Shown: positions 8,397-17,624, counted from the first letter of the stretch. The stretch is 64,000 nucleotides of DNA from Phascolarctobacterium sp. (GCA_030540395.1 JAUNWI010000003.1:31295-95294), one strand, 5' to 3'. The notes: a model not told the origin generated them from the letters alone. A program made the numbers and translations.

Positions 8397-10541
8397 TTAT
8401 GCTTCTACACTTAAAACATTTTTGCTGCCTTTTTTAGTAGGGCGCACCAAAAGATAGATAAAGCTCACCAAAAGCACCACAGCCACAGCAGTACCTGCAT
8501 TAAAGGCTTCACCGCCTACGAAAACGCGCCCCAGTTGATACATTACTAAGCACACGCTATAAGCATACAGGTTTTGGAACAAAATGGTAGCAATGGTCCA
8601 TTTTTTGCTGTTCATTTCCTGTCCCATGGTAGAAATTGCTGCCAGGCAAGGAGAATCCAGCAGGTTGAACACTAGGAAGGAAAAGGCTGCCACTGCGCTG
8701 GGGAACATGGCCATCACTGCATTCCACAGGTCGGGCTCTTCTTCCGTTGCTTCAGCAAGGCCAGCTAAAATTGCCATAGTGCTGACAATTGCTTCCTTAG
8801 CCACAAAGCCTGAGAAGGCTGCGGCCACAGCCTGCCAGCTAGCAAAGCCCAAGGGAGCGAAAATGGGTGCCAAGCCGTTGCCGATAACGGCGATAAAGCT
8901 TTGCTCTGTTTCTTCCACCAAAGTCAGGCTACCTTCAACGATACCAAAGCTTGCCAAGAACCACATGGCAATACAGCAGAGGAAGATTACGGTACCAGCT
9001 TTTACTAAAAAGCCAGCAACACGCTCCCAGGTATGCAGGAAAAGATTTTTCGCTGCAGGGAAATGATAGGGCGGCAGCTCCATAACAAAGGGAGCAGGGT
9101 CACCAGCGAAAAGCTCACTCTTTTTTAGGATAATGCAGCTGGTTACCACAGCAGAGAAGCCAATAAAGTACATCAAAGGAGCCATGTACCACTCCCCACC
9201 CATGATTGCTCCACTCAAGAGAGCGATAACAGGCAGCTTAGCACTGCAGGGGATGAAGGTTGTGGTCATGATTGTCAAACGGCGATCCTTTTCGTTTTCA
9301 ATAGTGCGGCTGGCCATGATACCAGGCACGCCACAGCCAGAAGAAATCAGCAGCGGGATAAAGCTTTTGCCGCTCATGCCAAACTGGCGGAAAAATCTAT
9401 CCATAATGAAGGCTACACGCGCCATATAACCGCAATCCTCCAAAAAGCTCAAGAGCAGAAACACTATTGCCATTTGGGGAGCAAAGCCCAAGGGAGCACC
9501 AATGCCGCCGATAATACCGTCAACAACCAAGGACACCATCCAATCCTCCGTGCCCACAGCCTCCAGCTGCTCCTGCACCCAAGGCTGAATCCACTCACCA
9601 AAGAGAGTGTCATTAGTAAAGTCCGTTACGATAGTCCCTAAGGAATCGATAGCAATGTAATATACCAAGAACATTACTGCTGCAAAAATAGGCAAGGCCA
9701 GGAAACGATTGGTGACAATGCGGTCGATTTTGTCGGAGGTGGTAAGGCCAACATTGCCCTTAACCACTGCTGCAGCCTTAAGCTCAGCAATGTAACTGTA
9801 CCGCTCGTTAGTAATGATGCTTTCGCTATCATCATCCAGCTGCTCCTCGCACATGGTGACAATCTCATCCAAGCGTTGCTTTTCTTGCTCGGTCAGGTTC
9901 AGGGCAGCCATAATCTTAGCATCCCGCTCAAAAATCTTTACAGCCAAGAAGCGCTCGCTAGAACCGGCAATCTTGTTGCCAGCTTCTTTTTTGATAGCCT
10001 TCAAAGCGGCTTCAACCTCATCGGAGAAACGCAGATATTTGGGAGCATTGCCGTCGGCGGCTGCTATAGCTGCCTCTGCGGCATTTTTAGTGCCCTCGCC
10101 ACGCAAAGCAGAGGTTTCCACAATGGTGCAGCCCAGCGCCTTGCTCAAACGAGGGAGGTCCAAGATGTCACCATTTTTACGCACGATATCCATCATATTC
10201 ATAGCAATGGCTACAGGAATGCCCATCTCTAAAAGCTGAGTTGTCAGATACAGATTGCGCTCAATATTAGAGCCATCAACAATATTTAAAACGGCATCCA
10301 CCTTATCCTCCAGAAGATAATTACGGGAAATTACTTCCTCCAGAGTATATGGAGACAAGGAGTAAATACCGGGCAGGTCGGTGATAATTACATCGTCATG
10401 ACCCTTCAGGCGCCCCTCCTTCTTTTCTACAGTAACGCCGGGCCAGTTGCCCACATATTGCTTAGAGCCGGTCAGCTCGTTAAACATCGTCGTTTTGCCG
10501 CAGTTGGGGTTACCAACTAAAGCAATTTTAATTTCCTTCAT
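8397..10541 (-). CDS. feoB: Ferrous iron transport protein B
   Basis: GTP-driven Fe2+ importer of the inner membrane, 714 residues. The N-terminal G domain shows the P-loop GNPNCGKTT (residues 10-18), the DLPG switch region near residue 56, and the NMMD nucleotide-specificity motif; a helical spacer follows to about residue 270, and then the polytopic membrane domain with two gating repeats (GFAPQMAIVFLLLSFLEDCGYMAR and the related half near residue 570). AGGGAGG lies eight bases before the ATG. It follows two feoA genes and precedes the Cys-rich small protein, a complete Feo locus. Expression is probably iron-controlled through the palindrome in the upstream promoter. Confidence 0.97.
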   Translation of the reverse strand: MKEIKIALVGNPNCGKTTMFNELTGSKQYVGNWPGVTVEKKEGRLKGHDDVIITDLPGIYSLSPYTLEEVISRNYLLEDKVDAVLNIVDGSNIERNLYLTTQLLEMGIPVAIAMNMMDIVRKNGDILDLPRLSKALGCTIVETSALRGEGTKNAAEAAIAAADGNAPKYLRFSDEVEAALKAIKKEAGNKIAGSSERFLAVKIFERDAKIMAALNLTEQEKQRLDEIVTMCEEQLDDDSESIITNERYSYIAELKAAAVVKGNVGLTTSDKIDRIVTNRFLALPIFAAVMFLVYYIAIDSLGTIVTDFTNDTLFGEWIQPWVQEQLEAVGTEDWMVSLVVDGIIGGIGAPLGFAPQMAIVFLLLSFLEDCGYMARVAFIMDRFFRQFGMSGKSFIPLLISSGCGVPGIMASRTIENEKDRRLTIMTTTFIPCSAKLPVIALLSGAIMGGEWYMAPLMYFIGFSAVVTSCIILKKSELFAGDPAPFVMELPPYHFPAAKNLFLHTWERVAGFLVKAGTVIFLCCIAMWFLASFGIVEGSLTLVEETEQSFIAVIGNGLAPIFAPLGFASWQAVAAAFSGFVAKEAIVSTMAILAGLAEATEEEPDLWNAVMAMFPSAVAAFSFLVFNLLDSPCLAAISTMGQEMNSKKWTIATILFQNLYAYSVCLVMYQLGRVFVGGEAFNAGTAVAVVLLVSFIYLLVRPTKKGSKNVLSVEA

Positions 10542-10553
10542 GGCAGACCTCCC

Positions 10554-10775
10554 TTACTCTACTAAAATACTTTCAGCCTCAGCCTTACGCAGGCTCAGCT
10601 CATAACCACGCACAGTAACCTCAATGGGGTCGCCCAAGGGAGCAACTCTGCGCACAAAAATTTCTACGCCCTTAGTCACACCCATATCCATAATACGGCG
10701 CTTTAAAGCACCTTCGCCATTCAACCTTTTGACGATAGCTTTGTCGCCCACAGCAACATCCTTCAATGTTTTCAT
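10554..10775 (-). CDS. feoA: FeoA domain protein, proximal copy
   Basis: 73-residue SH3-like FeoA protein, the small cytosolic partner of FeoB. The ATG at 10775 has GGAGGGACTT directly upstream; an in-frame ATG at 10796 would add seven residues but overlaps the ribosome site. FeoA-type hallmarks are LKDVAVGDKAIVKRL and RRIMDMGVTKGVEIFV. Twelve bases separate it from feoB. Confidence 0.9.
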   Translation of the reverse strand: MKTLKDVAVGDKAIVKRLNGEGALKRRIMDMGVTKGVEIFVRRVAPLGDPIEVTVRGYELSLRKAEAESILVE

Positions 10776-10853
10776 AAGTCCCTCCGTACAACGCATTAAA
10801 AACAGTCTGCCTCAAAAACTTGAAACAAAAGTAGACTGTACAAAAAACTGCCT

Positions 10854-11063
10854 TTAAATCATTATTTTGGCTGCCAACACCTTGCTCAAAGCAACGCGGG
10901 CATCCTTCACATTCACGATAAGATTACCATCAAATTCACTCACTATGGTAATAGACGCACCCTCCACAAAGCCCATGCTTTCCAAAAAGCGCTTTGTTTC
11001 ACCCTTGCCGCGTACAGCCATGATTTTATTTTCCTCGCCTTGACGGGCCAATACTAAAGGCAT
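10854..11063 (-). CDS. feoA: FeoA domain protein, distal copy
   Basis: Second FeoA-like protein, about 69 residues, first gene of the feo operon. GGAGGGAAG precedes two consecutive ATGs (11066 and 11063); the second has the better spacing. It has the FeoA pattern KRFLESMGFVEGASITIVSEFDGNLIVNVKDARVALS but is clearly diverged from the other copy. Two FeoA genes before feoB are common in Firmicutes. Confidence 0.88.
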   Translation of the reverse strand: MPLVLARQGEENKIMAVRGKGETKRFLESMGFVEGASITIVSEFDGNLIVNVKDARVALSKVLAAKIMI

Positions 11064-11144
11064 CATCTTCCCTCCACCTCTTTGCACCAGCTGCTTACAT
11101 TAATACGCAAACGTAAGCATAGGCTAACTCGATAGCAAAAATAT

Positions 11145-11170
11145 ACGTAGTTAGAAGGACCTAACTACGT
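11145..11170. promoter_or_regulatory. Long palindrome at feo transcription start
   Basis: ACGTAGTTAG and CTAACTACGT form a perfect 10-bp inverted repeat around six bases. It begins six bases after the -10 box and covers the predicted start site, an ideal repressor position. An iron-responsive regulator of the DtxR or Fur type is the natural candidate, though the half-site is not one I recognise as a consensus of either. Confidence 0.6.
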
Positions 11171-11175
11171 GATAT

Positions 11176-11204
11176 AGTTTACATATGATTTTGTTATTTG
11201 TCAA
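11176..11204 (-). promoter_or_regulatory. Promoter of the feo operon
   Basis: TTGACA (11199-11204), 17 bases, TAAACT (11176-11181) on the minus strand. Confidence 0.7.
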
Positions 11205-11255
11205 GAGGTTTTTGTGAAAAGTTATCGCTAATCATGTAACAAAGTTAGACATAGG

Positions 11256-11852
11256 TTACTTCAATAGCACCGATAGCAACACTGGCACCAAGAGTGACAA
11301 AATTAAGCCATTAATGAAGGCAAACATGCCCGCCTGCATGCCAGCGCCACGAATAACTAGAGGCAAAAGCGAATCCATGGTCCCCGCCCCACCAGGCGCA
11401 ATGCACATAAGCTTGTTCCACCGCGCCAACAGCGGTATGAGTACAAAGCTAGAGACCTCCCGCAGCATGTTCGCCAAAAAAGCCACTGCTCCCAGCTCCG
11501 TGCTATACAAGGTGCTGATAACAACGGAGGAAAGACTGTACCAGCCCAATCCTGAACCCACCAGTATGGAATCATACACGGATAATCCTGTGAGAAAATG
11601 GCTTAGATATGCTCCACCCAAGCTGCCAATAACCACGCCTATTGGCAACGCCAAGGCCAAAGCAAGATTTTTCGGCGTGCAAATCTGCTTTAGCAGGCGG
11701 CGATTACTGCCAATTTCGATGCCGGCCACAAAGCCCATAAAGTCAAGAGCCGCCATCAAGGTTTCGTCCAAAAGAGGCTTGGCAGTGACATCTAAAAACA
11801 TATACCCCAGCACCATGCCTACCACAATGGTACCCAACAATGCAGCAACCAT
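11256..11852 (-). CDS. LysO-family transporter, C-terminal half protein
   Basis: Hydrophobic protein of about 198 residues corresponding to the C-terminal part of LysO (DUF340) lysine exporters; typical segments are DFMGFVAGIEIGSNR and SGLGWYSLSSVVIST. In Escherichia coli LysO is one chain of about 300 residues; here the family is split into two genes. The start ATG at 11852 overlaps the stop of the upstream half (TGATG), so the halves are translationally coupled. A GTG one codon earlier is also possible. Substrate assignment to lysine is by family only. Confidence 0.8.
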   Translation of the reverse strand: MVAALLGTIVVGMVLGYMFLDVTAKPLLDETLMAALDFMGFVAGIEIGSNRRLLKQICTPKNLALALALPIGVVIGSLGGAYLSHFLTGLSVYDSILVGSGLGWYSLSSVVISTLYSTELGAVAFLANMLREVSSFVLIPLLARWNKLMCIAPGGAGTMDSLLPLVIRGAGMQAGMFAFINGLILSLLVPVLLSVLLK

Positions 11853-12145
11853 CACTCTACCTCGTTTTCCTTGTCAAAATTAGGTGCTAAAAGCCTAATA
11901 ATCATGTAAAACATCAGCATGGAGCCCAAAATCGCACTGCTGCCTAAAAGAAAGGCTTGCTTACCCAGCACGGGAATTTTATCCAGCATCTCCCTATCGC
12001 AACCAATTTTTGCTCCCAGGCACAGCAAAATAATAAACAGGCACACCGTAGAAATCCGATTCAGCCACAGCTTCGTTCTATAGTTAAAAACATCCAGCCA
12101 GCCCAATAAAATCCCGGCTGTTATGGCGCAAATGATAATAGTCAT
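11852..12145 (-). CDS. LysO-family transporter, N-terminal half protein
   Basis: 97 residues with three hydrophobic segments, matching the N-terminal DUF340 portion of LysO exporters (MTIIICAITAGILLGWLDV, then LWLNRISTVCLFIILLCLGAKIG). Together with the overlapping downstream gene it would make one full-length exporter. AGGAGGC lies near the ATG. A structured leader with a terminator precedes it, suggesting control by an RNA element. Confidence 0.8.
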   Translation of the reverse strand: MTIIICAITAGILLGWLDVFNYRTKLWLNRISTVCLFIILLCLGAKIGCDREMLDKIPVLGKQAFLLGSSAILGSMLMFYMIIRLLAPNFDKENEVE

Positions 12146-12224
12146 GGGAAAGCCTCCTTCAAAAGATATCTTTTATTATACCCCAAGCAGCCTTCTTTGT
12201 CTCTAAGTGAAAGTTGGAAGCAAC

Positions 12225-12350
12225 AAAAAACTCCTGCTTGCGAGGTCAGTGACTTAACAGCAGGTGCCTTGAGTACACTTCAAAGCATGCTTACGACACG
12301 CAAGGCGTGTACACAATCCACTCCCAATGCACATCCAGCGTACAATTTAC
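12225..12350 (-). promoter_or_regulatory. Structured leader with terminator upstream of the split LysO genes
   Basis: On the minus strand, CCTGCT (12264-12259) pairs with AGCAGG (12238-12233) and is followed by six T residues at 12230-12225, a rho-independent terminator about 80 bases before the LysO start. Upstream are further inverted repeats (AAGCATGCTT; CACGC..GCGTG). This arrangement suggests an attenuator or riboswitch, but it does not match the lysine riboswitch or another class I know. Confidence 0.5.
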
Positions 12351-12369
12351 ATTTTTTGAAAAATTTTGC

Positions 12370-12398
12370 TTGACAAATCATTTGCAAGTTGTCATAAT
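12370..12398 (+). promoter_or_regulatory. Promoter of the leuCDB T-box transcript
   Basis: TTGACA (12370-12375), 17 bases, CATAAT (12393-12398); a TAATGT alternative is two bases further on. Transcription would start at the beginning of the T-box leader. Confidence 0.7.
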
Positions 12399-12400
12399 GT

Positions 12401-12694
12401 AGAGAACACAGTGAAGTGTTGTTACCAAAATTCATACTCATCATAAATGCAAGGAACGGGAAAATTCCTTCGGCCCAAGGCTTTAGAGAGACGGCGTCAG
12501 GTGCAAGCCGCCACCAACCGGAAGAAGAAGCTCACCCGCGAGCAGCTGCTCTGAAATGTAAAGTCCTTAGGAGCAGACGCACGACAGCGTTACGTCTCCA
12601 AGCAAGCTACTTGGAAAGAATGAAGTACAAATTTAGGGTGGTACCGCGAAGCAAATTCGCCCCTATCTGCAACAGCAGGTAGGGGCTTTTTTTA
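12401..12694 (+). ncRNA. T-box leader, leucine specific
   Basis: tRNA-sensing antitermination leader. It contains the AGAGAG plus GGTGCAAGCC stem I features, a CTC triplet at 12531-12533 in the specifier-loop position (GAAGCTCACCC), and the invariant T-box AGGGTGGTACCGCG at 12635-12648. The terminator GCCCCTATCTGC..GCAGGTAGGGGC with seven T residues ends near 12693. CTC is a leucine codon, consistent with the leucine biosynthesis genes that follow: uncharged tRNA-Leu would allow read-through. The specifier was assigned by eye. Confidence 0.92.
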
Positions 12695-12746
12695 ATGTGT
12701 TATTTAAATTATTCTTACTATACTATTACATTGGAGGTTTTATTCT

Positions 12747-14012
12747 ATGGGAATGACAATGACTGAAAAAATTCTTGCGAAGCATGCTCATCGCGACAGC
12801 GTTAGCGCTGGCGATCTGCTGGTTTCCCAAGTTGATTTGGTATTAGCCAACGATATCACCGGTCCTCCGGCTATCAATGAATTCGAAAAAATCGGCAAGC
12901 CTGTTTTTGACAAGGACAAAATCGCTTTGGTTCCGGACCATTTCTCTCCCTGCAAGGACATCAAATCCGCTACCATGTGCAAGCAAATGCGTGATTTTGC
13001 TCGCAAGCACAACATCACCAACTACTTTGAGGTTGGTCAAATGGGCATCGAGCATGCCCTGCTGCCGGATAAGGGTCTCGTTGCTCCCGGCGAAATCGTT
13101 ATTGGTGCGGACTCCCACACCTGCACCTACGGCGCTTTGAACGCCCTGTCCACTGGCATGGGTCAAACCGATATCGGCTGCGCTATGGCCAGCGGCACCA
13201 CCTGGTTCAAGGTTCCCCAAGCTATTAAGGTTAACCTAACCGGTAAGCTGCCCAAATATGTTAAGGGTAAGGACATTATCCTGACCATCATCGGCATGAT
13301 CGGTGTAGACGGCGCTCGCTACCAATCCCTTGAATTTGGCGGCGAAGGCGTAAGCGAGCTGTCCATGGCAGACCGCCTCACCATTTGCAACATGGCTATT
13401 GAAGCTGGCGGCAAAAACGGCATTTTCCCCGTTGACGAAAAAACCATCGAATTCTTGAAGGAACGCGGTGTAACCCGTCCTTGGGAAGCAGTTACTGCTG
13501 ATGAAGACGCTGAATACTCCCGCGTATTGGATATTAAGCTGGACGAGCTGGTTCCCGTTGTTGCTTATCCGCATCTGCCGGAAAACACCCATCCTGCCAA
13601 GGAAGGCCACGACATTAAAATTGACCAGGTTGTTATCGGCTCCTGCACCAATGGTCGTCTGGAGGACTTGGCCCAAGCAGCCGAAATTCTCAAGGGCCAT
13701 AAGGTTTGCGACCATGTACGCATGATCATCATCCCTGCAACCCAACAAATTTATCAAGCAGCTATGCACCTGGGCTACATCGATACCTTTATCGAAGCTG
13801 GCGCAGCTGTTTCCACGCCTACCTGCGGTCCCTGCTTAGGCGGCTACATGGGCATTTTGGCAGCAGGCGAGCGCGCTGTTTCCACCACCAACCGCAATTT
13901 CCGCGGCCGTATGGGTCACGTAGACAGCGAGGTTTATCTTGCCAGCCCCTACACCGCAGCAGCCAGTGCAATCACCGGCTACATCACCAGCCCTGAGGAG
14001 GTAGTAAAATGA
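12747..14012 (+). CDS. leuC: 3-isopropylmalate dehydratase large subunit
   Basis: Aconitase-family Fe-S enzyme that isomerises 2- to 3-isopropylmalate in leucine synthesis, acting with LeuD. 421 residues, typical of the shorter archaeal/clostridial LeuC form. The 4Fe-4S ligands are in GSCTNGR and [13 protein letters not shown] lies nine bases before the ATG. Its stop overlaps the leuD start (ATGA). The operon is controlled by the leucine T-box. leuA is not in this window. Confidence 0.96.
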   Translation: MGMTMTEKILAKHAHRDSVSAGDLLVSQVDLVLANDITGPPAINEFEKIGKPVFDKDKIALVPDHFSPCKDIKSATMCKQMRDFARKHNITNYFEVGQMGIEHALLPDKGLVAPGEIVIGADSHTCTYGALNALSTGMGQTDIGCAMASGTTWFKVPQAIKVNLTGKLPKYVKGKDIILTIIGMIGVDGARYQSLEFGGEGVSELSMADRLTICNMAIEAGGKNGIFPVDEKTIEFLKERGVTRPWEAVTADEDAEYSRVLDIKLDELVPVVAYPHLPENTHPAKEGHDIKIDQVVIGSCTNGRLEDLAQAAEILKGHKVCDHVRMIIIPATQQIYQAAMHLGYIDTFIEAGAAVSTPTCGPCLGGYMGILAAGERAVSTTNRNFRGRMGHVDSEVYLASPYTAAASAITGYITSPEEVVK

Positions 14013-14503
14013 GCAAAGTATGGCGTTATGGCGACCACATTGATACTGACGTAATTATTCCTGCAAGATATTTAAATATTGCTGATTTCACCGAGCTGGC
14101 AGAGCATGCTATGGAAGACTCCAAGGAAAACCTGGTAGAAAACTTTGCAGCTGGCGTTAAGGTTGGCGACTACATCGTTGCCGGCAAAAACTTTGGCTGC
14201 GGCTCCTCCCGCGAGCACGCCCCTGTAGTTTTGAAGGTTAAGGGCATCAAATGCATCGTAGCAGATAGCTTCGCACGCATTTTCTATCGCAATGCTATCA
14301 ACATCGGCCTGCCCGTGCTGGAAATTGGTAAGGATGTAGAAAAAATTGAAGCTGGTGACACCATTGACGTGGACATGGCCAAGGGTGAAATCACCATCGT
14401 CAACAAAAATGTCGTTATCAAAACCAAACCGCTGCCGGAATTCATCCAAAAAATCGCTGACTGCGGTGGTCTGATTAACTATGTTAAAGGAGAAAACGCA
14501 TAA
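14009..14503 (+). CDS. leuD: 3-isopropylmalate dehydratase small subunit
   Basis: 164-residue swivel-domain subunit that pairs with LeuC. Family motifs are [15 protein letters not shown] near the start and [14 protein letters not shown] near residue 60. It overlaps leuC by four bases and leuB by one base (TAATG), so the three proteins are translationally coupled. Confidence 0.96.
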   Translation: MSKVWRYGDHIDTDVIIPARYLNIADFTELAEHAMEDSKENLVENFAAGVKVGDYIVAGKNFGCGSSREHAPVVLKVKGIKCIVADSFARIFYRNAINIGLPVLEIGKDVEKIEAGDTIDVDMAKGEITIVNKNVVIKTKPLPEFIQKIADCGGLINYVKGENA

Positions 14504-15576
14504 TGAAAATTTGCTTACTGCCGGGCGATGGCATCGGCGTAGAGATTGTAGATGCAGCGGTTGAGGTACTTGACGCTGCTGCCAAGAAATTTGGCTTTGA
14601 AATTGAATATGACAAGCAGCTCATCGGCGGCTGCGCCATTGACGCCACCGGCGTACCCCTGCCGGAAGCAACTATCGCTTCTGCCAAGGCTGCTGACGCA
14701 GTACTGCTGGGCGCTGTAGGCGGCCCCAAATGGGACAACGTGGATCCCTCCATCCGTCCTGAGAAGGGCCTTTTGGGCATTCGCAAAGCCTTGGGCTTGT
14801 ACTGCAACCTGCGTCCTATGACCGTTTCCAAATTCACTGCGCACCTGTCTCCCTTGAAGACCGAGCGTGCAGAAGGCGCTGACCTCTTAATCGTACGCGA
14901 GCTCACCGGCGGCATCTATTTTGGCGAGCATAACGAAGCTCACCTCAATGCTGACGGCATTGAAGAAGCTAGCGATGTTGAGCTCTACACCCGCCCCGAA
15001 ATCGAGCGCATTGCCCGCTTTGCCTTCGAGGCTGCTAAAAAGCGCCGTGGCAAGGTTACCAGCGTGGACAAGGCCAATGTTTTAGGCTCCAGCCGTATGT
15101 GGCGTAGAATCGTTGCCGAAATGCAGGCTAAGGATTATCCCGAAATCGAGCTTAACAACTTCTATGTTGATAACTGCGCTATGCAATTAGTGCTGAATCC
15201 CAAGCAATTTGACGTAATCCTGACCAATAATATTTTTGGCGACATTTTAAGCGACGAAGCCAGCACCATCGCCGGCTCCATTGGTCTCTTGCCCAGCGCC
15301 TCCCTCGGCGACGGCACCGGCATGTACGAGCCCATTCATGGCTCCGCTCCTGACATCGCCGGTCAAGGCATTGCCAACCCCTTGGCAACCATCCTTTCCG
15401 TGGCCATGATGCTGCGCTATTCCCTGAACCAAGGCGCTGCTGCTGACGCTATGGAAGCAGCTGTGGACGCTGTTATGGAGCAGGGCTACCGCACTCCGGA
15501 CCTGTATGCAGAAGGCCTGAAGAAGGTTTCCACTGCTGAAATGGGCCATCTTGTTGCTCAAGAGCTTTTGAAATAA
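14503..15576 (+). CDS. leuB: 3-isopropylmalate dehydrogenase
   Basis: NAD-dependent oxidative decarboxylase of 3-isopropylmalate, giving 2-oxoisocaproate precursor. 357 residues, full length. Typical segments are LLPGDGIGVEIV at the N-terminus, the substrate-binding RELTGGIYFGEH and the metal-binding NIFGDILSDEASTIAGSIGLLPSASLG. Last gene of leuCDB; two hairpins follow. Confidence 0.96.
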   Translation: MKICLLPGDGIGVEIVDAAVEVLDAAAKKFGFEIEYDKQLIGGCAIDATGVPLPEATIASAKAADAVLLGAVGGPKWDNVDPSIRPEKGLLGIRKALGLYCNLRPMTVSKFTAHLSPLKTERAEGADLLIVRELTGGIYFGEHNEAHLNADGIEEASDVELYTRPEIERIARFAFEAAKKRRGKVTSVDKANVLGSSRMWRRIVAEMQAKDYPEIELNNFYVDNCAMQLVLNPKQFDVILTNNIFGDILSDEASTIAGSIGLLPSASLGDGTGMYEPIHGSAPDIAGQGIANPLATILSVAMMLRYSLNQGAAADAMEAAVDAVMEQGYRTPDLYAEGLKKVSTAEMGHLVAQELLK

Positions 15577-15598
15577 TCTTACCACATAAAGAACAGCA

Positions 15599-15683
15599 GT
15601 CTGAGCATTTATCCCCTCCTCCAATGCTCAGACAGTAAAAAACCGCAAGGCACGCTTTTTCAGAGCTTTGCCTTGCGGTCTTT
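15599..15683 (+). terminator. Double hairpin after leuB, second with T-run
   Basis: GTCTGAGCATT pairs with AATGCTCAGAC (15599-15633). A second hairpin ACCGCAAGGCA..TTGCCTTGCGGT (15641-15679) is followed by CTTTTC and preceded by a run of A, so it can stop transcription in either direction. It separates leuCDB from azlCD. Confidence 0.8.
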
Positions 15684-15739
15684 TCATAGCCAATGCTTTT
15701 TGAATATTTTGTGTTTTTGTGTTATAAAGGTGTTTTGTC

Positions 15740-16459
15740 ATGCATTCTTCCCCCCAATACAATATGCAAGCCTATCGTGAAGGTCTCCATGATGGCATTC
15801 CCATAGGTCTGGGTTATTTTGCTGTGGCTTTTTCTTTGGGCATCATTTGTCGCTCCAGTGGCTTTTCGGTTTTGCAGGGCTTTTTAGCCAGCCTTTTAAA
15901 CAACACCTCCGCTGGTGAATTTGCGGCCATTACCCTCATTGGCGCTGGTGCCAGCTATATGGAAATCGCTCTTGTAACCTTAATTGCCAATGCCCGTTAT
16001 CTTTTAATGAGCTGCGCCCTCAGTCAGCGCTTTGCTCCGGACACAGCCTTTGTGCACCGCTTGGGCGTCGCCTTTGCAGTAACCGATGAGCTTTTTGGCA
16101 TCGCCATTGCTAGACCTGGCATGCTCAATCCTTGGTATTATTATGGAGCTATGAGTCTGGCCATACCTGGCTGGGCCACAGGCACTGCCTTGGGCATTCT
16201 TGCCGGTAGCGAGCTGCCAACGCGCATAGTCAGTGCTTTAAGCGTAGCCCTTTACGGCATGTTTTTAGCAGTAATTATCCCACCTGCAAAGCAAAGCCGC
16301 ATGATTTTAATAGTAGTCATCTTGAGCTTTCTTGCCAGCTTTATCGCCAGTGTCTGGCCCGTGCTGGCAACTCTTTCAGGAGGCACCCGCACTATTATTT
16401 TAACTGTGACCATTTCTACTCTTGCTGCTCTATTTAAGCCTATACATGAGGAGGAATAG
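15740..16459 (+). CDS. azlC: Branched-chain amino acid exporter, large subunit (AzlC)
   Basis: Polytopic membrane protein of 239 residues, LIV-E (AzlC) family, which exports branched-chain amino acids or analogues together with AzlD. The N-terminal GLHDGIPIGLGYFAVAFSLGI and NNTSAGEFAAITLI segments are typical. AAAGGTG precedes the ATG. It lies after leuCDB and four bases before azlD, so leucine synthesis and export are linked in position. Confidence 0.92.
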   Translation: MHSSPQYNMQAYREGLHDGIPIGLGYFAVAFSLGIICRSSGFSVLQGFLASLLNNTSAGEFAAITLIGAGASYMEIALVTLIANARYLLMSCALSQRFAPDTAFVHRLGVAFAVTDELFGIAIARPGMLNPWYYYGAMSLAIPGWATGTALGILAGSELPTRIVSALSVALYGMFLAVIIPPAKQSRMILIVVILSFLASFIASVWPVLATLSGGTRTIILTVTISTLAALFKPIHEEE

Positions 16460-16462
16460 CCT

Positions 16463-16774
16463 ATGGAAAATAATATCTATGTATATATTTTTATTATGGC
16501 CGCAGTAACCTACGCCATTCGTGTTATTCCTTTAGCCTTCATTCGCAAAGAAATCAAGAATAATTTTATCCGCTCTTTTTTGTATTATGTGCCTTATGTT
16601 ACTCTGGCAGTAATGACCTTTCCGGCAATAATTAATGATACCCAAAGCCCCTTAGCAGGTGCCCTAGCCCTTGTAGTTGGCATTGCCACTGCCTGGTGCG
16701 GACTAAGCCTGTTCCATGTGGCCTGCTGCTGCTGTGCCGTGGTATTCGTAGCCGAGCTTATCATAGTGCCCTAA
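16463..16774 (+). CDS. azlD: Branched-chain amino acid exporter, small subunit (AzlD)
   Basis: 103-residue hydrophobic AzlD-type partner with three to four membrane segments; AAVTYAIRVIPLAFIRK is the typical N-terminus. GAGGAGG overlaps the end of azlC and serves as its ribosome site. A strong terminator follows. Confidence 0.9.
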   Translation: MENNIYVYIFIMAAVTYAIRVIPLAFIRKEIKNNFIRSFLYYVPYVTLAVMTFPAIINDTQSPLAGALALVVGIATAWCGLSLFHVACCCCAVVFVAELIIVP

Positions 16775-16781
16775 ATTTAAT

Positions 16782-16814
16782 GACCCTGCTCGTTGAGCAG
16801 GGTCTTGTTTTTTT
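16782..16814. terminator. Terminator, GACCCTGCTC stem
   Basis: GACCCTGCTC-GTT-GAGCAGGGTC followed by a T-rich tract, between convergent azlD and the peptidase gene. The same stem occurs at 21534-21556. Confidence 0.85.
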
Positions 16815-17571
16815 ATGCTTTGGGTTTGGCAGTAAGCCACTGGCGCAGCTGGTCCTTCTTGCTAAAGAGCTGGCTGTCAAACCACATGTAGAAGAAACGC
16901 TCTGCAGGCACAACATTGTAGCCATCCTGCAGATGGTCGCTGGTATCAAAGGGGTCTGCCATCAGCAGCACATCGTCACCGGTATGCGCTGTGCCCATGG
17001 TGTCATAGCCGATGATAACGCGCCAGTGCCCGCCCCAATCCACGTTCTCCACCATAATAGGCGTATTGTCCTTTAAATTAGTGGTCACGAATTTCAGAAA
17101 ATCTTCATAGTTATCGGGAGTTTTGTCCTTAGCAGAGGATTTGACATCCCAACCGATTTTTTCAAAATACTTCACCATACCCTTGGTAGTAGTGCCATTG
17201 GTGGTGCTGGTGCCCATCATTTTGCAGATTTCGCGATCACTATGCAGTTCCTTGCCCATAAAATGGGTTACAACCGTATTGGCAGCCACAGGGCCACAGC
17301 TATAGCCGTCATTTTGTTGCTTAGTTTTGTAATGAGAGAGCACTATTAAACGCTCGTTAGACTGCATATTAAAAATATCTGGTTGAGCAAAATAGGGAGA
17401 GTTTTTAATGTCGTGCTTGCCCTCAAATTGGCGCGCTCCGCCTAAGGAGCTTGTGCTCACATCGGAGGCGATGGCAATACCAGCATTGGCATATTGGTTT
17501 AAAAGATAGTTCACGCCACCTAAAATGGCCAGGCAGCAAAGGCCGCCGATAACAGTTTTGCGTACATCCAT
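16813..17571 (-). CDS. Exported C39-like cysteine peptidase family protein
   Basis: 252 residues. One N-terminal hydrophobic segment (residues 6-26) acts as a signal peptide or anchor, followed by a papain-like domain. The likely catalytic residues are Cys92 in GYSCGPVAANTV, His182 in GGHWRVIIGYD and Asp206 in MADPFD, the order seen in the C39-like (Peptidase_C39_2) family. It therefore probably works outside the inner membrane. There is no ABC transporter beside it, so it is not an evident bacteriocin-processing protein. AAGGAG precedes the ATG. Substrate is unknown. Confidence 0.75.
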   Translation of the reverse strand: MDVRKTVIGGLCCLAILGGVNYLLNQYANAGIAIASDVSTSSLGGARQFEGKHDIKNSPYFAQPDIFNMQSNERLIVLSHYKTKQQNDGYSCGPVAANTVVTHFMGKELHSDREICKMMGTSTTNGTTTKGMVKYFEKIGWDVKSSAKDKTPDNYEDFLKFVTTNLKDNTPIMVENVDWGGHWRVIIGYDTMGTAHTGDDVLLMADPFDTSDHLQDGYNVVPAERFFYMWFDSQLFSKKDQLRQWLTAKPKA

Positions 17572-17624
17572 AATGTTCTCCTTTTTAGGCTATGCCTGCA
17601 CTTCAACGCAAATGTATATAAAAA

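Noticed and set aside
12416..12682. 88-codon open frame on the plus strand
   Set aside because: It covers the T-box leader, whose conserved RNA elements explain the sequence; no protein family match.
15710..15730. TTGAAT-N17-TATAAA as azlC promoter
   Set aside because: The -10-like box runs directly into the ribosome site, leaving no room for a leader.
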